A stretch of DNA of 64,000 nucleotides. It comes from Caballeronia sordidicola. GTDB lineage: Bacteria > Pseudomonadota > Gammaproteobacteria > Burkholderiales > Burkholderiaceae. This document shows positions 45,601-53,781 of the stretch, piece by piece. Numbering within the stretch: the stretch's first letter is position 1; the number at the start of each line of letters is the position of its first letter. Under the pieces are notes generated by a model. That model was not told the DNA's origin and made no database searches. It worked only from the letters and a program-made list of their open reading frames with translations. The translations under genes were made by a program, and so were the position numbers. The stretch is taken from NCBI RefSeq assembly GCF_000729995.1, contig NZ_JNFG01000001.1, positions 1-64,000 on the forward strand, read 5' to 3'.

Positions 45601-45845
45601 TGCGACGTTTCCGGCCGATCACGCTGACCGCCGCCGCTGCCGTGCTCGCGCTGATTCCGCTGTTGCGCAGCAACTTCTTCGGCCCGATGGCGACCGCGCT
45701 GATGGGCGGGATCACGAGCGCGACCGTGCTGACGCTGTTTTACTTGCCGGCGCTGTATGCGGCTTCGTTCAAGGTGCGGCGTAACGAGCGCGCGGGGTTT
45801 GAAGACCACAACCTGCCCGATGCCCGCCATGGAGGCCAGTCATGA
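42636..45845 (+). CDS. RND family efflux pump, inner-membrane permease
   Basis: A 1069-residue resistance-nodulation-division transporter: helix 1 (VVFLIAMATIFGVLAYTRLA), a large periplasmic porter/docking domain, helices 2-6 including LGLLVDDAIIAVEMMAVKLE (the RND D-D proton-relay helix 4 motif), a second periplasmic loop, and C-terminal helices (MLGVIAMFGIIMRNSVILVD). A His-rich stretch (HHAHDHEHD) lies in the central cytoplasmic loop. The layout is nearer to the short-adaptor drug or small-molecule pumps than to CzcA metal pumps. The adaptor and channel genes overlap it on both sides. Confidence 0.92.
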   Translation: MSDNERDSSAAASSKAAANAAAAAAGDYRHEEGSFNLSAWALRHQALVVFLIAMATIFGVLAYTRLAQSEDPPFTFRVMVIQTFWPGATAQQMQEQVTDKIAKKLQETPATDFLRSYSRPGESLLFFTMKDGAPAKDVPEEWYQVRKKVGDIAYTLPRGVQGPYFNDEFGDVFTNIYTLEGDGFSPVQLHDYADSLRTVLLRVPGVAKVNYFGDQDERVYIEIANTQLTRLGISPQQIAQAIDGQNAVAPSGTLNTPDDRVFVRPSGQINDMAALANTLIRVNGRSFRLGDIATIKRGYLDPPAAQMRAGEKPVLGIGITMQPGQDVVQLGKALDAKVAELRKQLPAGLVLNEVSSMPHAVSKSVDDFLEAVAEAVIIVLIVSLVSLGVRTGMVVVISIPVVLAVTALFMYLFDIGLHKVSLGTLILALGLLVDDAIIAVEMMAVKLEQGWIRSRAAAYAYTSTAFPMLTGTLVTVGGFLPIALAKSSTGEYTRSIFEVSAIALIASWFAAVVLIPLLGYKLLPERKREAHHAHDHEHDIYDTKFYTRLRGWLTWCIERRFVVLGITLVLFVIALAGFTLVPQQFFPSSDRSELLVDVRLQEGASFEASLRETKRLEKVLEGRPEVDHLVSFVGTGAPRFYLPLDQQLPQPNFSQFVITAKSVEDREKLARWLEPVLREKFSAVRTRLSRLENGPPVGYPVQFRVSGDDLPTVRGIAEKVFAEMSADNGTANVQYDWDEPSERSVRFDIDQKKARELGISSQDVSDFLAMQLTGYTVTQYRERDKLISVDLRAPKSERVDPAKLATLAMPTPNGPVPLGTIGHVANDLEYGVIWERDRQPTITVQSDVKAGAQGIDVTHAIEKKLATLRAGLPVGYRIEVGGPVEESEKGQSSINAQMPIMAIVVLTLLMIQLQSFARVMMVVLTAPLGLIGVVIALLLFNKPFGFVAMLGVIAMFGIIMRNSVILVDQIEQDIAAGHPRFDAIVGATVRRFRPITLTAAAAVLALIPLLRSNFFGPMATALMGGITSATVLTLFYLPALYAASFKVRRNERAGFEDHNLPDARHGGQS

Positions 45846-47326
45846 CACGCTCTGCCCTCACTGCTCTCGGCTTTGCAGCCGCCGTTTCCACCCTTTCCGC
45901 CTGCTCTTTCGGTCCGGATGGGAAGCCGCCCACGTTGCCCGCGGTGCCGCATTACGGTGTGACTGAGCAACCGGCGCGCACCGTGACGGCCGAAGGGGTA
46001 TCGCAGAGTTTCGACGCCAACGCGAAACCCGTGCCCGAGTGGTGGAAGCTTTATCGTTCGGAACCGTTGAACGCGCTGGTCGATGAAGGCTTGCGCAACA
46101 GCCCGAGCCTCGCCGCGACGGATAAAACCCTTGCTGCGGCGCGTGAACAATTGCGGGCGCAAGTCGGATCGTCGATGCTGCCAAGCGTCGACCTCGGCGG
46201 CCAGACGGACAGGGAGCGTGCGATCGGCGTGCCGAACTTCGGGCCACCCACTGTGCTTTACAACCTCTTTGTCGGCCAGATCCGGGCGCAATACACGTTC
46301 GACCTCTTCGGCGCCGCGCGGCTGGCGGACCGGGCGCTGGCTGCACAGGTGGACAGCCAGGCCTGGCAATTCGATGCCGCCCGCCGCGCGCTTGCCGCGA
46401 ACATCGTCACGGGGGCGATCGGTGCGGCGTCGTTGCGAGCGCAAATCGATACGACCGAGCGGCTGATCGTCCTCGCCAATGAAGACGCACGAGAAACGCA
46501 GCGTCGCTACGAACTCGGTTCGGCGTCGCGCACGGATGCGCTCAACGCGCAATCGAACGCCGCCGGGCTCGCCGCTTCGCTGCCGGGACTGCGGGCCCAG
46601 TGGCTTGCAACCCGTCACGCGCTTGCCGTGATGCTTGGGCGGACACCGGATCAGGCGCCACCGGATCTCGACCTCGCGTCGCTCACCGTGCCGGGTAATG
46701 TGCCGGTGGTCGTACCGTCGGAACTGCTTGCGAGCCGCCCGGATATCCAGGCCGCCGATGCGCTGCTCAAGGCGGCCGCGGCGCAAGTGGGCGTAGCGAC
46801 GGCGCAAATGTTTCCGAGCCTGACGCTGTCGGCATCGATGGGACAAGCGGGTTTCAGCTGGCCGGCCGCCTTGTCCGGCGCGGGCACGATCTGGGGCATA
46901 GGCGCGTCGCTGTCGCAGCCGCTGTTTCATGGCGGCGCCTTGCTCGCCCAGAAGCGCGCGGCGCAAGCGAGCTATGAGGCGGCCGTGGCGCAATACAAGC
47001 AGACGGTGCTGAGCGCGTTCCGTAACGTGGCGGATTCGCTTGCCGCGCTCGAACAGGACAACGAGGCGCTCAGTTTCGCCGATAGCGCCAGCCGCACCTC
47101 GATGAGCGCGTTCACGGATTCGGCGGCTCGCGAGCGGCTCGGGGCGATTCCGCCGTCTGCATCGCGTGCGAGCGAGCGCCAGTATCGCAATGCGCGGCTG
47201 GATGCCATCCGCTATGAAAGCGCACGTCTCAGCGATACCGCGTTGCTGTTCCAGGCAATGGGTTCGCCGGCCGGTGGGTCGGCGAATCTTGCGGCCGCGG
47301 CGAAAACGGCGCAGGCAGCGAAATAA
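45842..47326 (+). CDS. RND outer-membrane channel lipoprotein, NodT/OprM family
   Basis: A 494-residue TolC-like protein with a lipoprotein signal (AAVSTLSACSFGPDG). Two internally similar halves follow, each with long helices and beta strands, including SRPDIQAADALLKAAAAQVG in its LASRPDIQ form typical of NodT. ATGA overlap with the pump shows a tripartite operon adaptor-pump-channel. It completes a route from inner membrane to outside. A strong terminator lies 92 bp downstream. Confidence 0.91.
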   Translation: MTRSALTALGFAAAVSTLSACSFGPDGKPPTLPAVPHYGVTEQPARTVTAEGVSQSFDANAKPVPEWWKLYRSEPLNALVDEGLRNSPSLAATDKTLAAAREQLRAQVGSSMLPSVDLGGQTDRERAIGVPNFGPPTVLYNLFVGQIRAQYTFDLFGAARLADRALAAQVDSQAWQFDAARRALAANIVTGAIGAASLRAQIDTTERLIVLANEDARETQRRYELGSASRTDALNAQSNAAGLAASLPGLRAQWLATRHALAVMLGRTPDQAPPDLDLASLTVPGNVPVVVPSELLASRPDIQAADALLKAAAAQVGVATAQMFPSLTLSASMGQAGFSWPAALSGAGTIWGIGASLSQPLFHGGALLAQKRAAQASYEAAVAQYKQTVLSAFRNVADSLAALEQDNEALSFADSASRTSMSAFTDSAARERLGAIPPSASRASERQYRNARLDAIRYESARLSDTALLFQAMGSPAGGSANLAAAAKTAQAAK

Positions 47327-47693
47327 CCTTCGCTACCGGGTCGCATTAGAACCCCGTTCGATTCGTGAGAGTTCGCTCTCGACTGCCTGACGCGTAGAAA
47401 CTAAAGCAAGCGCCGCATGCAAAGGGCCGTTCCGATGTGAGTCGGAACGGCCCTTTGCACTTCATCAGGACAACCGGACAAATCCGCGCATTGTCGTGAG
47501 AAGCCTCGAAGCAAAAACATCAAATGTCACAATTCAGGGTTGTCGAAACATCGCACTGCCATCCAAATGCGCCCATAACCTTCCCTCAACTCAACTTCTT
47601 CACTGAATCCTTTCACTATTCAGATAAATCGCGTTATTTCGGGCATCACTTTCCCATAGGCTTGCCAGCTTTCGTGTATTCAGGGGAAATGCC
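47327..47693. other. Gap after the RND operon
   Basis: The 367-bp gap begins with the RND terminator and ends with GGGGA-containing leader of the next gene. Between them I see only an AT-richer stretch near 47590-47650 that may hold the promoter of the gene at 47694. Confidence 0.5.
47418..47459. terminator. Strong hairpin terminator of the RND operon
   Basis: An 18-bp perfect stem (arms 47418-47435 and 47442-47459, GCAAAGGGCCGTTCCGA core) with a 6-base TGTGAG loop. The A run on one arm and T run on the other make it usable in both directions. Confidence 0.85.
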
Positions 47694-48596
47694 ATGTCTC
47701 GCTCACCGCTCCGTGACCTGTTTCGGCTCGTTCATTCCGGACTGGAAAAAGTCGCGCTGGCGTGCGCTGCCTTCGGTTTGATGCACGCGACGGCCCGCGC
47801 GGGGGAGTCCACCCCGGCCCCCGCCAGCCTTCCCGCGGGTGAGCAATGGAGCAGTCGCACTGCGCCCCAAGCCATGGCTGACGACCCATGGAGCAACCCC
47901 TCGGCACCCAGTGTTGCAATTGACGACGCCTGGAGCGCACCGGCGTCCGATCGATTCACATCGTCGGGGCAAAGCCGCGCGGCGTCATCAGTGCCACCCC
48001 CGTCTGCATCAGAGCAAGAGCCGCGACCGGCCGTCACGAAGAGTACGCCAGGCTCTGTAGCAACCACCATTCAGGAAACGCCCCGCGCCCTCGCGATGGA
48101 TCGCTCCGACTGGAATGAAACACCGCGCGGACGTTCGCCCGGTCTGATCGCCTCTCATGACGCGTGGCTCAAGCGCACCACGCCCGTCGCGGAAAAGAGC
48201 GAGCCGGCGAAAGCGCCGGTGTACAGCGCTCCCCCTCCGGCGGCCGATCCGTGGAGCGCTCGCTGGATCGGCCTGGTTGCATCGAACGATGTTTCGACGC
48301 CTGGCCCAGCGCTTTCTTCTCCCGCCTTCGACACCAGCTCGCGCCCCGAGAGCGTAGTCTCGCCCCACGCCGGGTTGCCGCGCGTCGGTGAAGCTCGAGG
48401 CGCTTTACCTGCTGAGGCATCGACAACGGTTCTGGCAGCCGGCCGGCCGATGCATCGACGGTCGCGTCCGATTCTTCACAGCACCGCAAACGCGCCTCGA
48501 TCGTCGGGAATGAAGCGCGCAAGAGCGACTAAATCGGCTAGAGCGCCCTCACGGGCATGGTGCCGTTCAGTGTCGGCAAGCGCGCGGCATCGGTGA
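47694..48596 (+). CDS. Secreted Asp-Trp repeat protein of unknown function
   Basis: AGGGGA precedes the ATG at 47694 by eight bases. A signal peptide is plausible (VALACAAFGLMHATARA). The rest is low complexity, rich in Pro, Ser, Thr and Ala, with a recurring Asp/Trp motif: DDPWSNP, DDAWSAP, RSDWNE, SHDAWLK, ADPWSAR. No folded domain is recognisable. The last 35 residues are abruptly Arg-rich, and another frame looks more protein-like there, so the 3' end may be frameshifted. It abuts a decayed GGDEF gene. Confidence 0.55.
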   Translation: MSRSPLRDLFRLVHSGLEKVALACAAFGLMHATARAGESTPAPASLPAGEQWSSRTAPQAMADDPWSNPSAPSVAIDDAWSAPASDRFTSSGQSRAASSVPPPSASEQEPRPAVTKSTPGSVATTIQETPRALAMDRSDWNETPRGRSPGLIASHDAWLKRTTPVAEKSEPAKAPVYSAPPPAADPWSARWIGLVASNDVSTPGPALSSPAFDTSSRPESVVSPHAGLPRVGEARGALPAEASTTVLAAGRPMHRRSRPILHSTANAPRSSGMKRARATKSARAPSRAWCRSVSASARHR

Positions 48597-48642
48597 ACGG
48601 CGCCACGGGCACAACGAGCGAAACCGTTCCTCGCGGACCGGC

Positions 48643-48947
48643 TCAACTGGCGACTTCCACCTGATCGCGCCCGTCACGTTTGGCCCGATACACAGCCAGA
48701 TCGGCGGCCTCGATCAACTGCTTCATGTTTCGTCCGGCTGCGGAACCTGCATCACGCCCCCGACGCTGATCGTCGACCGATAGCTGGCTGAACCCGAATG
48801 CGGCACGGCAAGCGCCTCCACCGTCATGCGGATCTTTTCACCCAGCAGGCGCAAGCCGCCAGCCGATGTGGACGGCAACACCACCGCGAATTCCTCGCCG
48901 CCAAAGCGGGCGGCAACATCGGCGGAACGGTACAGGCTCAATTCAAA
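48643..48947 (-). pseudogene. GGDEF (diguanylate cyclase) remnant
   Basis: The minus strand encodes the C-terminal half of a GGDEF domain: an RSAD inhibitory site, five residues, then GGEEFAVVLPSTSAGGLRLL. ISVGGVMQVPQPDE follows. The frame then stops, and a one-base shift resumes as LIEAADLAVYRAKRDGRDQV to the normal end at 48643. The N-terminal half and any sensor domain are missing upstream of about 48947. It is thus truncated and frameshifted, and presumably inactive. Confidence 0.8.
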
Positions 48948-48974
48948 CGTGCACGACGAGCTTCGGCACGAAAG

Positions 48975-49294
48975 TTGTGCACAGAAATTGGGGACCACCC
49001 TGTTGACAACTTTCTGACAAACCCCGGAATGCGTTGAACGGAAACGATTTTTAGGGGGCGCTTCAAAGTGCGCCGAGCATGCGGATTCGATCGTTTAACG
49101 CACCGAAGTTGTGCACACAATCTGTTGAAGGACCTGTGGACAAGCGTGAGGTTATCTTCTTAAGTATTTGATAAATAAACGAAATTTATAATCGACCCAA
49201 TTTGAACCACGCGTTGCGTGATATTTCGGCGCGATGCCAATCCCGCAATGACTTGCGAGTTATCCCCAGTAATTGTGGGCAGGCTTGTTGATAA
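48975..49294. other. DnaA-box-like cluster with AT-rich stretch
   Basis: This gene-free region (gap 48948-49375) holds TTGTGCACA at 48975-48983 and 49109-49117, TGTTGACAA at 49001-49009, TGTGGACAA at 49135-49143, TTATCCCCA at 49260-49268 and TGTTGATAA at 49286-49294. The last three differ from the DnaA consensus TTATCCACA, on one strand or the other, at one base each. An AT-rich segment lies at about 49153-49196. The layout resembles an origin or DnaA-titration site, but no replication gene is adjacent. Confidence 0.5.
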
Positions 49295-49375
49295 GCATGG
49301 GGCTCAACGCTTAAGTCGCTGATGCAGAACGGTTTAAACCCCGTGACTCGAAAGCTTCTTATGCGCGCTGACGTT

Positions 49376-50683
49376 TCAGGGAAGACGAAACGCCGGACGT
49401 TTCGCCCGAGCGACAGGGATCGCGCCGGTGCGACGGATCACGTCTCTGATCCGCGTGAGCAGATCATCGGCTTTATAGCGGTCGTCCTGGCTGAGGCGCT
49501 CGGCCACGGTGTCGAACGCCTGGTCGATGCGCAGCAGGATCGCTTGCGCCTCGGCGCGTTTCAGACCCAGGCGCTCGCCGTACGCAATCAGTTGCCCGGG
49601 AACGGGGAAAACTTTTGATTTATTCAGGTTCAACGCCATGCGGCCGTCGAGCAACGGATAGATGCCCGTGCAAACGACATCGTAGATGGGCGAGAGCCGG
49701 CGCGGCCCGGTGGGATCGGTATAGATAATGCCGATGTTCTTCATGTGCGCGTCACCATCGCGGAGAAAACACGACAGCGCGACACGCTCGAACAGCCGCA
49801 GCGATTGCGCGCGAAAATCAGCACCGGTATAGACCTCTACCGCCCGCCCGATCATCTCGTAGCTGCCGCGGTATTTATCGTTGCCAGTCAGCACGCTCAT
49901 GTCTTCGAAGCCGAGCGGCGTACCGTCCGGCGCACGATCGAAACGCGCCATCACGAACAGCAGGCCATCGTTGGAGAGCCAGAAATCCGGCACGTCGAAA
50001 CCCGCCTCGCGCGCCACCGACATGCACAGGAATTCGTTGCGGGCGATCCCCGCATAGTCGTCGCCCTCAGCCTTCACGATCACCGTGGTCAGCGGCAAGG
50101 TCGCGTGTGCGTCGAGCGTAGCGACGCCGGGCGTCGCAACGCCGGGCAGTGCCACGCTGGCGGGAACATCGGGAGCGAGCGGCACCACCGTCTTGGGCTG
50201 CACGCCTGAAATGCCTGAGCCAAGCGCATATTTGCTCACCAGCCGCTCGAACAATTGTCCCGATGGCGACGACAGCAACTCGTCAAGCCGCTCGCCTTCG
50301 CCCTCAGGCACTGTCTGGCCGTGCAGCGCGTAGGTGAGCCTGCCGATCTGGTTTCGCCCGGCGAGGAACAGCAGGAACATGTCGCTGGGAGTGCCGAAGC
50401 GCGCCAGCCGTTCTTCGATGATGTATCGCAAATAACCTTCGGGGCGATTCATCGCGAACACGTTCATCAGCGCGCCGCTGCTGTAGCTCTTGCGCCGCAC
50501 GGGCATGGTCAGCGACACGGCCGCGTCCGGTTCGATTTCTCCGTAGTTGAAGACGAAGGTGCTCTCCTTCGCCAGCAGACCGGCTATGCCCTGGGGCGTG
50601 TGGACGTCGAGCCGGCGGATTTTGTCGAAGAGTTGTTCCAGATCGAATGGCGGCGCAGGCTTAAGCGGCGACGGCGTGCTCAT
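49376..50683 (-). CDS. hipA: HipA family serine/threonine kinase toxin
   Basis: A 435-residue HipA-type kinase. It starts at ATG 50683, overlapping the hipB stop by 4 bp. The N-terminal subdomain is followed by the kinase fold, with catalytic Asp in LRDGDAHMKNIGII and the metal-binding Asp in LSPIYDVVC. HipA kinases phosphorylate tRNA synthetases and arrest growth until neutralised by HipB. The N-terminus is longer and shows no close E. coli pattern, so it may be a HipA subfamily with a different target. Confidence 0.87.
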   Translation of the reverse strand: MSTPSPLKPAPPFDLEQLFDKIRRLDVHTPQGIAGLLAKESTFVFNYGEIEPDAAVSLTMPVRRKSYSSGALMNVFAMNRPEGYLRYIIEERLARFGTPSDMFLLFLAGRNQIGRLTYALHGQTVPEGEGERLDELLSSPSGQLFERLVSKYALGSGISGVQPKTVVPLAPDVPASVALPGVATPGVATLDAHATLPLTTVIVKAEGDDYAGIARNEFLCMSVAREAGFDVPDFWLSNDGLLFVMARFDRAPDGTPLGFEDMSVLTGNDKYRGSYEMIGRAVEVYTGADFRAQSLRLFERVALSCFLRDGDAHMKNIGIIYTDPTGPRRLSPIYDVVCTGIYPLLDGRMALNLNKSKVFPVPGQLIAYGERLGLKRAEAQAILLRIDQAFDTVAERLSQDDRYKADDLLTRIRDVIRRTGAIPVARAKRPAFRLP

Positions 50684-50952
50684 TCGTCCTCCCTGAAGAA
50701 GAAGTCCAGATCTTCGAAGACCACAGTGTCTTTCGGACGCAATGTGAGGTCGTAGCCGAGCGCATTGGCGATCCGGCAAAACTCATGAAGGCCGACGTTC
50801 TGTGCGCCTTCGGCATTGGTGATTGTGCGCCGTGCCACGCCCGCGCGATCAGCCAGCGTCTGCTGACTCATGCGTCGCTCGCGGCGGAGGGAGCGGAGTT
50901 CGGCTGCCACACGCTCGAAATTGCTGATGGGGTCGGTGTATTTGCGCGTCAT
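50680..50952 (-). CDS. hipB: HipB-type antitoxin, XRE family DNA-binding protein
   Basis: A 90-residue protein with a Cro/C1-type HTH (MSQQTLADRAGVARRTITNA, EGAQNVGLHEFCRIANALGY) and an acidic C-terminal tail (VVFEDLDFFFREDE) suited to bind HipA. I chose ATG at 50952: the only upstream in-frame start is a TTG at 50961 that overlaps the TATAAT. No ribosome site lies upstream, so the mRNA may be nearly leaderless. Four operators flank the promoter, implying autorepression. It is the first gene of a two-gene operon with hipA. Confidence 0.88.
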   Translation of the reverse strand: MTRKYTDPISNFERVAAELRSLRRERRMSQQTLADRAGVARRTITNAEGAQNVGLHEFCRIANALGYDLTLRPKDTVVFEDLDFFFREDE

Positions 50953-51098
50953 GATGCGCAATTATAGGTTATTTTTGTGTTTTGCGCAGTATTACGCGCA
51001 TTTGTACCGATCGATTTCTTACTGGCTGATCATAAATAATTGCGCATTATTATGCGCAATTATCTCAATAAACACGAATATGCGCGTTAAGACGCGCA
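50943..51098. promoter_or_regulatory. Four-copy HipB operator array, TGCGC-N8-GCGCA
   Basis: Exact copies of TGCGC-N8-GCGCA lie at 50943-50960, 50983-51000, 51041-51058 and 51081-51098. Centre spacings are 40, 58 and 40 bp. The first sits on the hipB start codon, the second on the -35 region. E. coli HipB uses four TATCC-N8-GGATA sites, the same form with other half-sites. The third and fourth are also extended palindromes and can form hairpins. Confidence 0.85.
50961..50966 (-). promoter_or_regulatory. hipBA -10 element TATAAT
   Basis: A perfect TATAAT on the minus strand ends 8 bp before the hipB ATG at 50952, which places the expected transcript start at or next to the start codon. The -35 position (50984-50989) is poor and overlaps the second operator. 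Confidence 0.65.
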
Positions 51099-51164
51099 TA
51101 TTTTCCCTTGGGACCGGCAACGCCGAGATCCATCGCACGAAGTGGCCAATCCCGTCGCTGGTTA

Positions 51165-53576
51165 TCAGCTTCCGCGATAAAGCGCCGCACTGGCCGGTGA
51201 GGACACCCCCGGCCGGGCCGGGCCACCGGCAGCCCCTTTAGCACCCTTCGCACTATTGGACGATGAAGACGGAGACGACGCAGCCGCGGGATTCGCCACG
51301 CCCGGCTCCATATACCCCGGTGCACCCTTCGCTTTCTGCTTTTGCCCCGGCGGTGGCGCAGACGGCGGGGCGCGCATGTCGGCAAGCATTTGCGTGCATG
51401 GCAGAGGCTTGTTGTTACTCGGCGCGATCAACGGGATCAGCGCGGCAAACGGGTTAAGCAGGCCGAGCCCGACCGCCGCCGCACCGCGCACCGCCAGCGC
51501 GCCGGCGTTCACGCCCACATGCGGGTCCTTGAACGTCCCTTTCACGTACAGCGGCGAGCGCAGCGAGAACACCCGGAAACCCTTCGTATGCGGATGGATA
51601 TTCAGGTCCATCTCCTCGGTCTTAAGATTAACGGTGCCGTCCATGTTGATCACCGCGTCGTCGGTATCGAGGGCAAACACGCGCGATTCCAGCACGCCAT
51701 TGGTCGCGACAAAATCCGCCGCGGCGCAGTTGATCTTCACGTCGTGTTTGCCGAAGAGCTTTTCGTAGACCGCATTCGCCACATTCAGTCCCGCCGCTTC
51801 CATATACAGTCGGCTGACCGTGCCGTCGGTGATCAGCGTCTTGATTTCGCCGTTCGCGGTTCCGGCGAGTGCGGCAGGCGAATTGCCTGTCGCCGATAAC
51901 GCCGCGTCCCCGTTCACTTCACCGAGCGCTGACTGCATCGTCTTGACGGTCGGCAGCAACTCCTTGAGCTTCAGATGCCGCGCCGAGGTCGAGAAACGGC
52001 CTTCGAGCGGCTCCTTGCTGCCATCGAGGTGAATATTCGACGACAGCGTCCCGCCCGCCACCCCGAACGACAGCGGTTCGAACGACAGCACGCCGTCGCT
52101 CATCACCACATGCGTATAGAGGTTGGAAATTGGCAACGCCGGGTCCTTGATGATCTTGCGGCCGGTGAACTTCACGTCGGCATCGATCGCCTTCCATCGA
52201 TCCGTCTTGAACTCCTCGGTCGGCAACGCCTTCGACGACGGCTGTTTCGCCGAGTCGCCGCGCTTCGCTTTGCTGGCGTTCGAATCGGCGCCGATGACAG
52301 GGGCGAGGTCGGAGAACTGCAGCAGGTTCGACACGAGTTCGCCCGACAGCAAGGGCCGCGGCTTGCGTCCCACGAACGTGAGCGAACCGTTCACATCGCT
52401 GCCGCCAACGCGTCCGGTGAAGTTCTCGTACCTGAAGACATTCCCATCAGCCTTGAACTGGCCGACGAGCCGCCCTTCCGTTGCATACGGCGGTGTTGCA
52501 GGCAGCGTCACGCCAACGATCGGATACAAGTGCTCGAGGCTCACGCCCTGCAGCCACAGCCGCAAGTCGAGCGCGGCGAGATGGGCCGGGTCCGTCACGG
52601 TTCCAACAAAAGCAATATGCGTGTCGCCGATACGAACATCCGCCTGCACGGGGAACGGGCGCATGGCGTCCTGCAGCGCGAGCACGCCGCCGACCTTGCC
52701 GTCGCCGGACACCGCCACGCTGTTGTATTTGCCCTTCACCGACCAGCCGATGCCATAAGGCGGCACGGGCGGCTTCGGCCCTTCCTTCGTGGTGATGCTG
52801 GTGTTCGCCGAGACGCTCGCCGGGTTCGGCGCGCTCGCCGCCGCAGCGGCAGCGGCCGACGCCGCGGATGCAGCAGCGGCTTCAGATGCCGCCGCTTTGT
52901 CGACTTGCTGGTTCAGCTTGGTCGCGCCGCTCTTGCCGACCACCTGTGCCGACGATTTCTGCGACGCCGCTTCCTGCTGTTTCATCACGTCGCCAATGGG
53001 AACCAACTGGCCAAGCGTATTCACGACAGCCTGCATATCCGCTTTCGTGATCTCGTCCACGTACGAAATATTGCCCTGGTCCAGCGCGATGTCATGCAGT
53101 TGAAGGTTCCAGGCCGACGGTTCGGTCGACTGCTTGAACTTCAACGTCCAGTTATCGCGATTGTCGTTGAGGCGTTCGAGATCAACTGAGGGATTCACCA
53201 GGTTGATCGATGGAATCACAATGTTGTGTGCGAGCAGCGGCAGGAGCTCGACCTGGAAATCAATCTCGTCCAGGGTCGCGAAAAACTTCTGTTTGGTCCA
53301 GTCGGGATTCGCGACCGTGATTTTTTGCGCCGAGAATCGCGGCCACGGGACCCAGCGGCGCCAGCCGGTTTCCCCGGGCGGCCGTTGCCAGCCGACCTTC
53401 AGGTCGCCCGTAATCTCGAACTGCCGCCCGATGGCCTGCGAGACTTTATCGTCGACCCAGGGGCGAGCCCGGTTCCAGTCGAAAGTCAGGAACACAATCA
53501 CCAGTACCGCGATCAGGACGATCAGAATCGCTATGATCCAGGCGACTGTTTTTCCAATTTTCCGGCCAAGCGCCAT
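51165..53576 (-). CDS. AsmA family protein
   Basis: Start ATG at 53576 has AGGGAG five bases upstream; a longer frame lacks this. The 803-residue protein has one N-terminal membrane helix (WIIAILIVLIAVLVIVFLTF) and a large periplasmic part with the AsmA-N (WQRPPGETGWRRWVPWPRFS) and AsmA-C repeats of bridge-like lipid-transfer proteins. An Ala/Ser-rich insertion lies near residues 225-260. Family members help move phospholipids between membranes. It is the only gene on its strand here. Confidence 0.86.
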   Translation of the reverse strand: MALGRKIGKTVAWIIAILIVLIAVLVIVFLTFDWNRARPWVDDKVSQAIGRQFEITGDLKVGWQRPPGETGWRRWVPWPRFSAQKITVANPDWTKQKFFATLDEIDFQVELLPLLAHNIVIPSINLVNPSVDLERLNDNRDNWTLKFKQSTEPSAWNLQLHDIALDQGNISYVDEITKADMQAVVNTLGQLVPIGDVMKQQEAASQKSSAQVVGKSGATKLNQQVDKAAASEAAAASAASAAAAAAASAPNPASVSANTSITTKEGPKPPVPPYGIGWSVKGKYNSVAVSGDGKVGGVLALQDAMRPFPVQADVRIGDTHIAFVGTVTDPAHLAALDLRLWLQGVSLEHLYPIVGVTLPATPPYATEGRLVGQFKADGNVFRYENFTGRVGGSDVNGSLTFVGRKPRPLLSGELVSNLLQFSDLAPVIGADSNASKAKRGDSAKQPSSKALPTEEFKTDRWKAIDADVKFTGRKIIKDPALPISNLYTHVVMSDGVLSFEPLSFGVAGGTLSSNIHLDGSKEPLEGRFSTSARHLKLKELLPTVKTMQSALGEVNGDAALSATGNSPAALAGTANGEIKTLITDGTVSRLYMEAAGLNVANAVYEKLFGKHDVKINCAAADFVATNGVLESRVFALDTDDAVINMDGTVNLKTEEMDLNIHPHTKGFRVFSLRSPLYVKGTFKDPHVGVNAGALAVRGAAAVGLGLLNPFAALIPLIAPSNNKPLPCTQMLADMRAPPSAPPPGQKQKAKGAPGYMEPGVANPAAASSPSSSSNSAKGAKGAAGGPARPGVSSPASAALYRGS

Positions 53577-53781
53577 AGTGGCTCCCTCTGTTTTTCTTGA
53601 AAACCGCACAGCACGTCGCGTGCCCGCCGATGATACCGGCCAGTTCCCCATGCCGGACAGGACCGCCGTGCCCGACGCGTGAACAGCCCGATCAAGGCCT
53701 ACGCGCCCGGACCTAAGGGCCACCTAAGCAGCGTTGATTTTTGATTGCGCTCCGAGATCATTCCCCGAGCTTGTCTCCGCC

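Noticed and set aside
48975..49294. Chromosomal oriC
   Set aside because: No dnaA, dnaN, rpmH, gidA, repA or parAB nearby; boxes are imperfect. Kept only as a DnaA-box-like cluster.
51077..51102. Rho-independent terminator of the asmA gene
   Set aside because: The stem is the extended fourth HipB operator. On the asmA strand there is no T tract after it; terminator activity is possible but the operator reading explains all four copies.
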